Shown here piece after piece: positions 1-7,138 of a stretch of DNA of 23,609 bases; the first letter of the stretch is position 1, and each line of letters opens with the position of its first letter. Position numbers and translations under genes: made by a program. Source of the DNA: a virus; the IMG/VR virus record IMGVR_UViG_3300000930_000256, positions 1 to 23,609 of that record; one strand, 5' to 3'. The notes under the pieces were generated by a model, which worked only from the letters and a program-made list of their open reading frames with translations, had not been told where the DNA came from and did no database searches.

Positions 1-1228
1 TCTTAATCATATCTGAGAATGAGAAGGACGCCAACATTTCTTTTGCGTTTTCCATTCCGAACTTACCTAGAATCCATCCTATAATACCTTTGAGTAGGTC
101 AAGAGGCATACCAATAAGACCGACTAGGATACCACTGACTGCACCAAGAACACCACCAATTATACTACCACCACTAGATGCGAACCCTTCTTTGAATCCT
201 TTGAATGCATCTACGATTGTCATTATGATAGTAAGTGGGAAGAATATTGTACGACCAATAGTTCTGAAGAGAGGGAACATCTTACTGAATCCACTACCCA
301 TAGAACCGATAACCTTCTTTATCGACTTAACTGCTTTGGTTATTTTCTCCATAACCTTGCCCGTTCGACCAACACCCTTGGTTGCGTCTTTCGCTGAATC
401 CGCTCCCTTTGCAAGTGGGCCCAAGACTTTATCAAATAGTTTTATAGGTGCAAAGAGAGACTTAACACCATTTTGTACTGCACGGAAACCTCTACCAATT
501 CTAGCTATTCCAGCACCCAAACCTTTTGCCATCTTTTCGACAAAGTTCAGTTTACGGAAACTACCACGAATACTTCGGACTCCACCATTGAGTCCAGTCA
601 TACCCATTCTAAATGAGGCACCAATTCCTGATACAAGAAGTGAAATACGTTTAGGAATAGAACCGATATATTTTAATGCTGCCGTTATACGTTTAGCGTT
701 CTTACCTCGGAAACCTTTAAATGCATCTTTTACATTATCAACGAGTCGAGTCATTTGTGCGGTAAAATTAGGGAATATTTTTGCAAATCCCTTACCAATG
801 CCACGGAATAATGCTACGTAGAGTTTTATGATTCCTCGTACAACTGCGAGAGAACCTTTAACAAGAGGTTTAAAAAGAAAACGGAATCCCTTTCCAATTA
901 GTAATGCAGCTTTGGCGAATCCTTCAACGATACCTACTGCAAGACCAGCGACCATACCAAGGATTGCACCAACAATCCATAACCAAGACTTCTTCTCTTT
1001 TCCGTCACCCTTTACCTTACCTGCCTTACCACCTTTACCACCTTTACCCTTTTCTCTATCCTTTTCTAAATTATCAAGTCTCGCCTGTCTCTGTAGGTCA
1101 TAGAAATCCCCAAAGATATTGACTAATTTGTCAACACCCTTTTTGACCTTTATGGTCTTGTCCTGTTCCTCTAGAGAGGACTCACGGACTTCTTCGATTA
1201 CTTCTAAAAAACCTACTTCATTTGCCAT
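1..1228 (-). CDS. Probable tail tape-measure protein (N-terminal 409 residues; runs off the window)
   Basis: This reading frame is open from an ATG at 1228 to the window edge and carries no stop. The first ~60 residues are charged and helical (MANEVGFLEVIEEV...). A Gly/Lys-rich linker (GKGGKGGKAGK) follows, then a long series of hydrophobic and amphipathic segments (WLWIVGAILGMVAGLAVGIV; later SGGSIIGGVLGAVSGILVGL) separated by basic stretches. That pattern is common in tape-measure proteins, which set tail length inside the tube and are thought to help DNA cross the membrane. The context agrees: it lies directly downstream of the gp26 chaperone and its frameshift extension, the usual place of a tape measure in long-tailed phages. 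The ATG comes 4 bases after the extension's stop (TAA at 1235-1233), so translation may be coupled. No family motif settles the identity; another hub protein (gp28 or gp29 position) is possible. Confidence 0.6.
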   Translation of the reverse strand, partial: MANEVGFLEVIEEVRESSLEEQDKTIKVKKGVDKLVNIFGDFYDLQRQARLDNLEKDREKGKGGKGGKAGKVKGDGKEKKSWLWIVGAILGMVAGLAVGIVEGFAKAALLIGKGFRFLFKPLVKGSLAVVRGIIKLYVALFRGIGKGFAKIFPNFTAQMTRLVDNVKDAFKGFRGKNAKRITAALKYIGSIPKRISLLVSGIGASFRMGMTGLNGGVRSIRGSFRKLNFVEKMAKGLGAGIARIGRGFRAVQNGVKSLFAPIKLFDKVLGPLAKGADSAKDATKGVGRTGKVMEKITKAVKSIKKVIGSMGSGFSKMFPLFRTIGRTIFFPLTIIMTIVDAFKGFKEGFASSGGSIIGGVLGAVSGILVGLIGMPLDLLKGIIGWILGKFGMENAKEMLASFSFSDMIK

Positions 1229-1232
1229 CTTC

Positions 1233-1430
1233 TTAATACCTTAGTTTGCGTTCTTCTTCTTTTTGTCTTTCGTTCTCTTCCTCAATCCACTGCATGAGGA
1301 GAGATACGTATATGTCCCTTTCCCACGGTATCATTCCATCTAACTCTGTCAAACTATAATGATGATGTTGCATCATTGCAAAGTTTGTCTTATAATGGTT
1401 CGCTAACGAATCATGAGAAAGGGCGACTAA
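1233..1430 (-). CDS. Tail assembly chaperone extension (gp51-like), probably reached by -1 frameshift from gp26
   Basis: This open frame has no good start of its own. It begins in the -1 frame exactly at the T-run that ends gp26 and gives 65 residues to a TAA at 1235-1233, making a predicted 302-residue gp26 fusion. The peptide reads LVALSHDSLANHYKTNFAMM, then a HHHYSLTELDGMIPWERDIY core and a very acidic, Gln-rich end (EEENERQKEEER). An SLTELDGMIPWERDIY-type helix is the kind of sequence found in the C-terminal part of frameshifted tail chaperones (lambda G/GT type) and in T4-like hub assembly proteins. The only internal ATGs (the MM pair, about 20 codons in) lack a convincing ribosome site and would give a product of only about 45 residues. 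Frameshifting is inferred; separate translation or a homopolymer sequencing error are the alternatives. Confidence 0.65.
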   Translation of the reverse strand, partial: LVALSHDSLANHYKTNFAMMQHHHYSLTELDGMIPWERDIYVSLLMQWIEEENERQKEEERKLRY

Positions 1431-2140
1431 AAAAAACTTTGCATCCCCTCTAATGTGTGATTATTATCAGTTCCACATTTTTTACATTTAAATTTTACGT
1501 CTTCCTTCACTTTGGGCATATGTTCCAACCATTCTGCAAGTTTAATAAACTGTGAGGAAGTTAACTGTTCAAGAAATTCTTTCATCTCAGATTCAGATAC
1601 GTCTGACGCATCGTAACGTTCTTCATTACCCTGAACACCAGCGATACAGTTCTGAATCGTTTCATATGCAAATTCTGTTTCTGTCCTTGAAGTATCAGTA
1701 ATACCTTCAACCATATCTTTGAAATAAGGATATCTCATCTCAACAGAAATAGTATCTGTAAGTTCAATCACATTATCAATAGTCGATTCAGAACATTTTA
1801 GTTCTGATAGATTTACCTGAACTTCATTAGGAGTTTCACACCCCTCGGTCTCACAGTTGATAGTAATGTCTGCGGTTTCACCTACAGATTTACTTCTGAT
1901 TTGAAGGAAACAGTATTCCACATCAAATGTTGTAAATGTGTTAATATCGATGTCTTCTTTGATACATGCTTCAATACACTTGACCATTGCGTTCATCGCT
2001 TGTTTTTCATCATTCGTTTCGAATGCCATCAACAATATCTTTTCTTCCTTAACTAAGTAAGGTCTATATGATACTTTTTTACCCGTTGATGGGATAACCA
2101 TAGTATGGTTGGGTGTGTCATTCAGTCTTGGTAGTGCCAT
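1427..2140 (-). CDS. gp26: Baseplate hub assembly / tail assembly chaperone, gp26-like
   Basis: This 237-residue protein resembles the T4 gp26 family (T4 baseplate protein; T4 gp26 is about 208 residues), which helps assemble the central hub and tail. It begins MALPRLNDTPNHTMVIPSTG followed by KKVSYRPYLVKEEKILLMAF, the typical family opening. Two cysteine pairs stand out: C96/C101 in the middle and C219/C222 (CKKC) near the end, which could bind a zinc ion together. The start is an ATG at 2140 with a strong AGGAG ribosome site about 8 bases upstream. The gene ends on an eight-T run followed by TAG, where a -1 shift would extend it by 65 residues. It sits between the tube-fold gene and the probable tape measure, as expected of a tail chaperone. 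Confidence 0.8.
   Translation of the reverse strand: MALPRLNDTPNHTMVIPSTGKKVSYRPYLVKEEKILLMAFETNDEKQAMNAMVKCIEACIKEDIDINTFTTFDVEYCFLQIRSKSVGETADITINCETEGCETPNEVQVNLSELKCSESTIDNVIELTDTISVEMRYPYFKDMVEGITDTSRTETEFAYETIQNCIAGVQGNEERYDASDVSESEMKEFLEQLTSSQFIKLAEWLEHMPKVKEDVKFKCKKCGTDNNHTLEGMQSFF
1430..1436 (-). promoter_or_regulatory. Putative -1 ribosomal frameshift slippery site (T TTT TTT)
   Basis: On the minus strand the end of gp26 reads AGT TTT TTT TAG. The seven Ts at 1436-1430 fit the X XXY YYZ pattern for tandem -1 slippage, and the zero-frame stop lies in the next codon, which could pause the ribosome. After slippage translation continues TTA GTC GCC into the 65-residue extension. A weak 4-bp stem with a TTAG loop lies downstream (1410-1399); I see no strong pseudoknot. 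Confidence 0.6.
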
Positions 2141-2156
2141 TATAATATTCTCCTAA

Positions 2157-2873
2157 TTATAAAAATTTACTAATAAGGTTTCCAGCAAGTCCTTCTGCGA
2201 AACCGTCATTTTGGGTGACTTGGTCACCCTCTTTACTAAACCAATCCCTGTACGATAATTGTACCGATACTTCAAGGATTGATGCTTCATCATTACTTAA
2301 TTCCATTGATTGTAGTGATGTTGGGAACGCTTTATCTAACATACAGGTGTAAGTGATTTTATCTCCAGTTATGAAGTCCAAATCAATTTCACCTTGTGCA
2401 AGGTCAATTGGCCCCAATTTAGGTAACCTATTCGCAATAGACGAAGGTAGTTTACCTGAATCAAAAATTTTCTTTTTCTTAATAGGGAAAGAAACACCCT
2501 TCTTGATATGTTGAATAACGACAGGATGAGTATACTCATTGTAATACCCTATCTCATATGCACCTTGTCTTTTTACACAAAGGTCTTGCCATTTTTCAAA
2601 ATATGTTCTAATCTTAAAATCATTCATACAGTAGAATGTGATTGATACATCATCAAACAAATAACCATTTGCAATCTTTGTATTATTGATACCTATAATA
2701 TGTTCGTTCGTTTGTATCTGTCTGCCAGGAATTCCTACTCCTTTACACAAGAAGTTAAGACTTCTCGATTCACCTAAGATAGGTGGTAGAAATACTTTAA
2801 ATAGGTTGTTAACTGCAAATCCGCCGGACTTACCTACCTGAGATTTAAAATCATCTATTGTTTGTACTGCCAC
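2157..2873 (-). CDS. Tail-tube-fold protein, probably gp54 baseplate tail-tube initiator
   Basis: This 238-residue protein has the tail-tube (gp19-type) signature: an N-terminal VNNLFKVFLPPI strand, LNFLCKGVGIPGRQIQTNEH, and then a strand-rich core with VSITFYCMNDFKIRTYFEKW. The GIPGRQ loop and the 'F.. ND...R..FE.W' helix are typical of gp19-like tube proteins. At 238 residues it is longer than T4 gp19 (163) and shorter than T4 gp54 (320). Its position among gp26, tape measure and gp48 is that of gp54, which primes tube growth on the baseplate, rather than of the main tube gene, which normally follows the sheath gene. Translation starts with GTG at 2873 (GTG GCA GTA), one base after the stop of the preceding gene, with AGGT about 9 bases upstream. 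The fold is well supported; the gp54 role is inference. Confidence 0.65.
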   Translation of the reverse strand: MAVQTIDDFKSQVGKSGGFAVNNLFKVFLPPILGESRSLNFLCKGVGIPGRQIQTNEHIIGINNTKIANGYLFDDVSITFYCMNDFKIRTYFEKWQDLCVKRQGAYEIGYYNEYTHPVVIQHIKKGVSFPIKKKKIFDSGKLPSSIANRLPKLGPIDLAQGEIDLDFITGDKITYTCMLDKAFPTSLQSMELSNDEASILEVSVQLSYRDWFSKEGDQVTQNDGFAEGLAGNLISKFL

Positions 2874-2874
2874 T

Positions 2875-3474
2875 TTATTTACCTATTTGTTTTCTAGAGT
2901 CTGCGAAGACTTTCTGTGAATTAGATTTTCTCCATGATGCAGTCGGTAGGAATGTTGCAATCTCCCATTCAGGAGCACTCACTTCTGCGAACCTACTTTC
3001 AACTTGAGTATTTAGATAGTGTTTAAAACAGGGTTTATACCATTTTAATTTAGATGATGCCTTCAACGTTTTATATCTTAGGTTGAACTTTGCATCACCA
3101 CTCTTAGGACTGGACTGGATATCCATCAATGCATCTAACATCTTCGCACGTAATATCGGGGGAAGATAGTGTAGATTCAATCCATAGAATCCGCCAGGTG
3201 CAGGCCCAACCACAACTACTAAAGGGAATGTATCGTAATACGGTAATTTCTCTTTTGTCTTTGGGTCATACATAAACATCTGCATTGAACCAATTAATGC
3301 ACGTGCATTTTTGGTTGAGTGTTGTCGAATGGGTTCTTCCTTCATCAATGCTCTACGATTGATAGAACGAAGGTTCTTCGCCTTCTTACGAAACCATTCC
3401 CGTGACTCTTCGGTACGGGGAGTGATTCCCGCACGGAATGCCTGTAATCCTAGTTTACTAAATATATTTGACAT
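2875..3474 (-). CDS. Putative gp2-type DNA end protector / head completion protein
   Basis: This is a 199-residue basic protein. It has a helical Arg/Lys-rich N-terminus (EESREWFRKKAKNLRSINRR), a central hydrophobic block (YYDTFPLVVVVGPAPGGFYG) followed by LNLHYLPPILRAKMLDALMD, and a C-terminal SRFAEVSAPEWEIATFLPTA segment. The 'YDTFPLVVVV...GLNLHYLPP' block looks like a family common in marine T4-like phages that I associate with gp2, the protein that caps packaged DNA ends and protects them from host RecBCD. I rely on recalled similarity and on its place beside gp4, since genes 2 and 4 are also neighbours in T4. The ATG at 3474 is the only possible start: an in-frame stop lies at 3498-3496 with no start codon between. 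A perfect TATAAATA sits just upstream. Confidence 0.5.
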   Translation of the reverse strand: MSNIFSKLGLQAFRAGITPRTEESREWFRKKAKNLRSINRRALMKEEPIRQHSTKNARALIGSMQMFMYDPKTKEKLPYYDTFPLVVVVGPAPGGFYGLNLHYLPPILRAKMLDALMDIQSSPKSGDAKFNLRYKTLKASSKLKWYKPCFKHYLNTQVESRFAEVSAPEWEIATFLPTASWRKSNSQKVFADSRKQIGK

Positions 3475-3479
3475 ACTTC

Positions 3480-3487
3480 TATTTATA
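3480..3487 (-). promoter_or_regulatory. T4-type late promoter (TATAAATA) abutting the gp2-like gene
   Basis: Plus-strand tatttata reads TATAAATA on the minus strand, with only GAAGT between it and the ATG at 3474. In T4 late promoters this octamer spans about -13 to -6, so the predicted transcript would start at or next to the A of the ATG, giving a leaderless mRNA. It overlaps the last bases of gp4 (stop TAA at 3491-3489), so it could be chance. Confidence 0.5.
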
Positions 3488-3488
3488 C

Positions 3489-3965
3489 TTATTTTTTACG
3501 TCTTTTGAATGGTTTTAAAGGTTTTGTTGATTTAGGTATAAGACCCTTTAAAGGTTGTGTTTTCTCAGTCCATATTTGAAATGTCCACCCACGGTCTTTT
3601 GCATATGTATCTGCAGCTTCCCACTTATTCATGTTCTTCACATAAGTCGCTGCTTCGGTCATAAACTTTCGAGTTCGTGCTTGTCTCTTGGGGGGTGTAG
3701 TCTCTTTCTCAGGTTTAATTTCTACAAGTGTTGTCTTACCATTTGTATAGACTATCTTCAAGTCCATAAAGTATCTATGGTACTTCTTATCAACCGCATA
3801 TAGATAAGGTATGACAACTTCTTCAGAAGACCATAATTTTACCGATGGATTATCATCACACCACTTGAATGCGTGTCGTTCCCATAACGAGCGATATACC
3901 ACCTTGGTATGGTCACCCTCGTACTTGGATTTGTTTTTTACTGTATATCTACCTGAATATGCCAT
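3489..3965 (-). CDS. gp4: Head completion protein gp4 (restriction-nuclease-like)
   Basis: This 158-residue protein closely matches T4 gp4 (150 residues), which completes DNA-filled heads before tail joining. Recognisable features are the MAYSGRY start, KYEGDHTKVVYRSLWERHAF, SSEEVVIPY and YHRYFMDLKI. The layout E29 ... D68 ... E82-I-K84 (MDLKI, then LVEIKP) matches a PD-(D/E)XK-like active site, consistent with the nuclease fold proposed for this family. The C-terminus is strongly basic (KPLKPFKRRKK), suiting DNA contact. I chose the ATG at 3965 because the family begins MAYSG and an AAGG ribosome site lies 5-6 bases upstream. The same frame stays open to 4124, but that stretch runs through the late promoters and into gp48. 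It is the first gene of the leftward operon. Confidence 0.93.
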   Translation of the reverse strand: MAYSGRYTVKNKSKYEGDHTKVVYRSLWERHAFKWCDDNPSVKLWSSEEVVIPYLYAVDKKYHRYFMDLKIVYTNGKTTLVEIKPEKETTPPKRQARTRKFMTEAATYVKNMNKWEAADTYAKDRGWTFQIWTEKTQPLKGLIPKSTKPLKPFKRRKK

Positions 3966-3973
3966 AAAAACCT

Positions 3974-3981
3974 TATAAATA
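3974..3981 (+). promoter_or_regulatory. T4-type late promoter (TATAAATA) for the gp48 operon
   Basis: A perfect TATAAATA octamer lies 39 bases before the gp48 ATG at 4021. The predicted start near 3987 leaves a ~34-base leader with a GGAAG ribosome site (4010-4014). It would drive gp48 through the unknown gene ending at 12096. Confidence 0.75.
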
Positions 3982-4000
3982 AAGACAAAGACTTTTAAAC

Positions 4001-4008
4001 TATTTAGT
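4001..4008 (-). promoter_or_regulatory. Late-promoter-like element (ACTAAATA) for the leftward gp4 operon
   Basis: The minus strand reads ACTAAATA here, six of eight matches to TATAAATA. Its predicted start near 3995 gives a ~30-base leader with an AAGG ribosome site before the gp4 ATG at 3965. It faces away from the perfect plus-strand promoter 20 bases away, and the two predicted transcripts would overlap at their 5' ends. Confidence 0.4.
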
Positions 4009-4020
4009 CGGAAGATAACT

Positions 4021-5022
4021 ATGGCAAATGTAACCCAAGCAGAAAAAGTAACAAGAAAACGACAAACTTTCGAATATCCACTTAATAATCCCGAAGAATT
4101 TGCGGGTAGGATAAAATTCACCATATTGAACGAAGCAGGTGTGGATACAGGTAATCTGTTAAATGCGGTTGCGGGTGCAGTTTCAACTGCTGGGAAAACA
4201 GCAGGAGATGTCGTTGATGGAACAAAATCAGTTGATGACGTTAAAGACGATACTCGTGAAGGTGTTCAAAAGAAACTACAAGCATTAAGAGGGGAAACCA
4301 ACGAGACCGTAAAAGGTAAATCCCCTAGAGCAAAGAAAAGTGAAAAGAGTGTAAAACTATATTTACCAGCAGGTCTTGCATATCGTGACACTGTTAATTA
4401 TGATAATATGGATATTGGTGGACTAGGTGCTGCAGCAGAACAGGCAGTCATGAAAGGTGGGTCAGTTGTTAAGTCACTATTCGAAGGTGGTAAACAAACT
4501 ATCGGTGCTGCAATGAAGGGTGCTGCGGGTGGTGATACTGCAAAACTTGCTATGATTAAATTAAGTGCGGGACTTCCTGATGAGATTGGTGGTGCGTTGC
4601 GTAGTGCGGGACAGGTAACTACTAACCCCAATACTCGTGTGTTATTCAAGAGTGTTAACCTTCGTGAATTCTCGTTTGCATTTAAGTTCATCTCAACCTC
4701 TCCAAAGGAAGCAGAGGAAGTTAAATCTATTATCAACTTCTTCCGTGAAGAATTATATCCGACAACTATTAATGCGGGTATAGCGGGTGCAAGTGTTTCT
4801 ATAGGTTATAGGTTCCCACTCAAGTTTAAGATTGAACCGATGTATAAGAACAAACCTATTGCAACAAAGATTAAACCATGTTACCTTCGTGATGTAAGTG
4901 TTACATATAACCCGACACAAGCATCTATGTTTAGAGACGGTAACTTTCAAGAGATTGATATGACCTTATCATTCCAAGAAACAAGAACACTACAACGTAG
5001 TGATATTAAGGCAGGATTCTAA
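4021..5022 (+). CDS. gp48: Baseplate tail-tube cap protein gp48
   Basis: This 333-residue protein (T4 gp48 is 364) belongs to the T4 tail-cap family, which sits on the hub and starts tail-tube polymerisation with gp54. The N-terminal QTFEYPLNNPEEFAGRIKFT gives the first tube strand. Residues ~45-120 form an Ala/Gly- and charge-rich insertion. SVKLYLPAGLAYRDTVNYDN follows, and the C-terminal half carries VLFKSVNLREFSFAFKFIST, then EAEEVKSIINFFREELYP and a final DMTLSFQETRTL strand. The 'VNLREFSFAFKF ... II.FFR..LYP' block is diagnostic. It starts with ATG at 4021 after a GGAAG ribosome site, is the first gene of the rightward operon, and is followed 2 bases after its stop by gp53. Confidence 0.9.
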   Translation: MANVTQAEKVTRKRQTFEYPLNNPEEFAGRIKFTILNEAGVDTGNLLNAVAGAVSTAGKTAGDVVDGTKSVDDVKDDTREGVQKKLQALRGETNETVKGKSPRAKKSEKSVKLYLPAGLAYRDTVNYDNMDIGGLGAAAEQAVMKGGSVVKSLFEGGKQTIGAAMKGAAGGDTAKLAMIKLSAGLPDEIGGALRSAGQVTTNPNTRVLFKSVNLREFSFAFKFISTSPKEAEEVKSIINFFREELYPTTINAGIAGASVSIGYRFPLKFKIEPMYKNKPIATKIKPCYLRDVSVTYNPTQASMFRDGNFQEIDMTLSFQETRTLQRSDIKAGF

Positions 5023-5024
5023 TT

Positions 5025-5774
5025 ATGACTTCTAAATATTTTCGTGGATTTGATGTTGTAAATTATAATTTTGGTGATAATGAGGCACGGGTCTTTACAC
5101 AAGATTTAAGTCAATATGTTGACCTCATTGACCAAATTAAAGATTCCACTTCTTTTTATAACAAGTATACTGTCGTATCAGGGGAAAGACCCGATACATT
5201 ATCATACGAACTCTATGAAACAGTTGACCATTACTGGACATTCTTCTTACTAAATGACCACATAAGGGAGTCAGGATGGCCTATTGCGGACAATGAACTC
5301 CTTGATTATGCAAAACTAAGATGGCCTAATCGTGTAACTGTTACAGAGATTGACTTTGCAAAGACCTTTCCTGTAGGTTCGGTTGTCACGGGTCAGACTT
5401 CAGGTACAGTAGGAACAATCGTAAAACGTAATCTTGATTTGGGTCAACTTGTAATTGATACTGTAGACGGGAATAACTATGGTGATAACGAGATTATATC
5501 CTATATGGAAGAGGATGGTAGTAACATTACTATGAGACTTGTAAAAGAATCCACCCAATATAATTCAGTTCATCATTACGAAGATGCTAATGGTGTATGG
5601 ACGGATATAAACCCACACGATGATGCAACTCCAAGTGGTCTTATTCCGATAACAAATCTTAACAGACTTGAAAACAGAAATGAAGAACTAAAAGAAATTA
5701 TCGTATTGAAACCCGAAGCACTTGCAACCGTTACAGGTGAATTCAATAAACTCATGAAACAGAGACGTAGATAG
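5025..5774 (+). CDS. gp53: Baseplate wedge subunit gp53, with an inserted beta-module
   Basis: This 249-residue protein matches T4 gp53 (196 residues), a wedge protein that clamps wedges to one another around the hub. Family features are RVFTQDLSQYVDLIDQIKDS, the GERPDTLSYELYETVDHYWT segment and FFLLNDHIRESGWPI (compare T4 'PEELANAIYGNPQLYWVLLMCN'), plus a final helix NRNEELKEIIVLKPE and a basic tail. The extra ~50 residues come from an insertion at ~113-170 with the motif VTGQTSGTVGTIV followed by LGQLVIDTVDG, a small beta-module of a kind seen repeatedly in marine phage structural proteins. Its TAG stop overlaps the next GTG start by one base. Confidence 0.92.
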   Translation: MTSKYFRGFDVVNYNFGDNEARVFTQDLSQYVDLIDQIKDSTSFYNKYTVVSGERPDTLSYELYETVDHYWTFFLLNDHIRESGWPIADNELLDYAKLRWPNRVTVTEIDFAKTFPVGSVVTGQTSGTVGTIVKRNLDLGQLVIDTVDGNNYGDNEIISYMEEDGSNITMRLVKESTQYNSVHHYEDANGVWTDINPHDDATPSGLIPITNLNRLENRNEELKEIIVLKPEALATVTGEFNKLMKQRRR

Positions 5775-7138
5775 TGGCAGAACAAAATCAATCCCAACAG
5801 TTTAAGATAACTGAGGCGTCGATATCCGCAGATAGACTAGGTGGGTTTGATGCAGTGTCTTATGATATCAGAACTTCGATATCAGAATTTACTGTGTTTG
5901 AAAATATCGATAGACCATACTTAACAGGTAACGTATCAATCCTAGATGATAAAGGGTTGTTCGATAAGATGAATTTTAATGGAACAGAAATACTTAGGAT
6001 TGCAATCGCTTCCGTAAGTAATGAACTTGACCCTATTATTACTAGAGACTTTAGACTTGTACAGATTGACATACAGAAAAAGGCGAATGATAATGGTAAG
6101 TCAAGTATGTACTTATTCAAATTTGTTGATGAACTTGTATTCAGTAGTAGATTAAATAAAATCAGAACATCCTTTAAGGGTACATTATCTGATGTTATCA
6201 TAAGAACTGCTGCAAAGTATCTTAAGAAAAATGTTGATATATCTTATATGACCACAAGTCAAGGGGTCACAAAGAATACTGTACAAACTAATATAAAGGG
6301 TATCATTCCTAATATGACTCCCTTACAAGCGATTGGTTGGATGATAAAACGTGCAACGACCCCAACAGGTTCACCGTTTTATTGTTGGGCATCTATTCAT
6401 GATGACAACTTACGTTTAGGTAATTTTGATGTGATGATGGCACAAAAACCTTTCAATAGTAAAATTCCATATTCATACAACCCATCTAATGTATCCGAAG
6501 CAGAAGATAATGGTGAACTAGAAAAGGCATCTATTGTAAAAGAATTAAAAGTAAAAAACCAAGGGGACACTTTAGGTCTCATTGCACACGGTTCATATTC
6601 TGCAAATCTAGGTAATACCAATCTTAACACAGGACAGATATCAGACACACACTTCTCTATAAGGAATACTATTAAGTCACTTGAAAAAGAAGGAATATTA
6701 ACTGAGGAACGTTCTCAAACATTTGACCCTTATGCAAAAATACAAGATGCATTCTTAGATGACTATGATGCATTGAACTATCATATGGTTACATCGACAG
6801 GTACATATGGGCCTCACAAAAGTTATCATGATGAATTTAATCCCAACCTATTAATTAAAAAATTAGAAGGACGTGCAATTAGAAACCATCTCATGAAAAA
6901 TGAGTTTGAATGTCTTGTTGCGGGTCAAGCATTCTTTATGGCAAAAGCATCTGTAGGTGACATTGTTAGATTGAATGTTACTAATGATAATACCGAGATT
7001 GGGGATGGTGACAACGAAGATACACTACTAGATAAAGGTAAGAGTGGAGATTTCTTGATTAGAGCGGTAAGACATAGTTTTGCAGAAACAAATCATAACG
7101 TTAGTATGAGTATTGTTAAACTCATGAAGGAACTGTAA
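5774..7138 (+). CDS. gp27: Baseplate hub subunit gp27-like
   Basis: This is a 454-residue hub protein (T4 gp27 is 391). In T4 a gp27 trimer forms the cylinder joining the tail tube to gp5. The N-terminal part reads like a hub tube-domain: a YDIRTSISEFTVFENIDRPY strand pair, LTGNVSILDDKGLFDKMNF, and GTEILRIAIAS. A central TPLQAIGWMIKRATTPTGSP and a C-terminal FECLVAGQAFFMAKASVGDI VRL barrel complete the gp27/gpD-like layout. It starts with GTG at 5774, sharing one base with the gp53 stop, and its TAA overlaps the ATG of the gp5-like gene by one base. That tight order (53-27-5) supports a gp27-gp5 hub complex. The identification rests on motif pattern and position rather than strong residue identity. 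Confidence 0.82.
   Translation: MAEQNQSQQFKITEASISADRLGGFDAVSYDIRTSISEFTVFENIDRPYLTGNVSILDDKGLFDKMNFNGTEILRIAIASVSNELDPIITRDFRLVQIDIQKKANDNGKSSMYLFKFVDELVFSSRLNKIRTSFKGTLSDVIIRTAAKYLKKNVDISYMTTSQGVTKNTVQTNIKGIIPNMTPLQAIGWMIKRATTPTGSPFYCWASIHDDNLRLGNFDVMMAQKPFNSKIPYSYNPSNVSEAEDNGELEKASIVKELKVKNQGDTLGLIAHGSYSANLGNTNLNTGQISDTHFSIRNTIKSLEKEGILTEERSQTFDPYAKIQDAFLDDYDALNYHMVTSTGTYGPHKSYHDEFNPNLLIKKLEGRAIRNHLMKNEFECLVAGQAFFMAKASVGDIVRLNVTNDNTEIGDGDNEDTLLDKGKSGDFLIRAVRHSFAETNHNVSMSIVKLMKEL

Noticed and set aside
90-821. A 243-codon plus-strand open frame with Pro/Ile-rich sequence.
   Set aside because: It lies opposite the probable tape-measure gene, has a Pro-rich composition typical of an antisense shadow, and lacks a ribosome site and any recognisable motif.
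1380-1386. An independent gp51-like gene starting at the ATG pair about 20 codons into the extension.
   Set aside because: No ribosome site precedes it, and the family-like sequence begins upstream in the -1 frame, so frameshifting explains it better.
3966-4124. A longer gp4 with 53 more residues starting at 4124.
   Set aside because: The extension would cross both late promoters and run into gp48; the family starts MAYSG at 3965 with a proper ribosome site.
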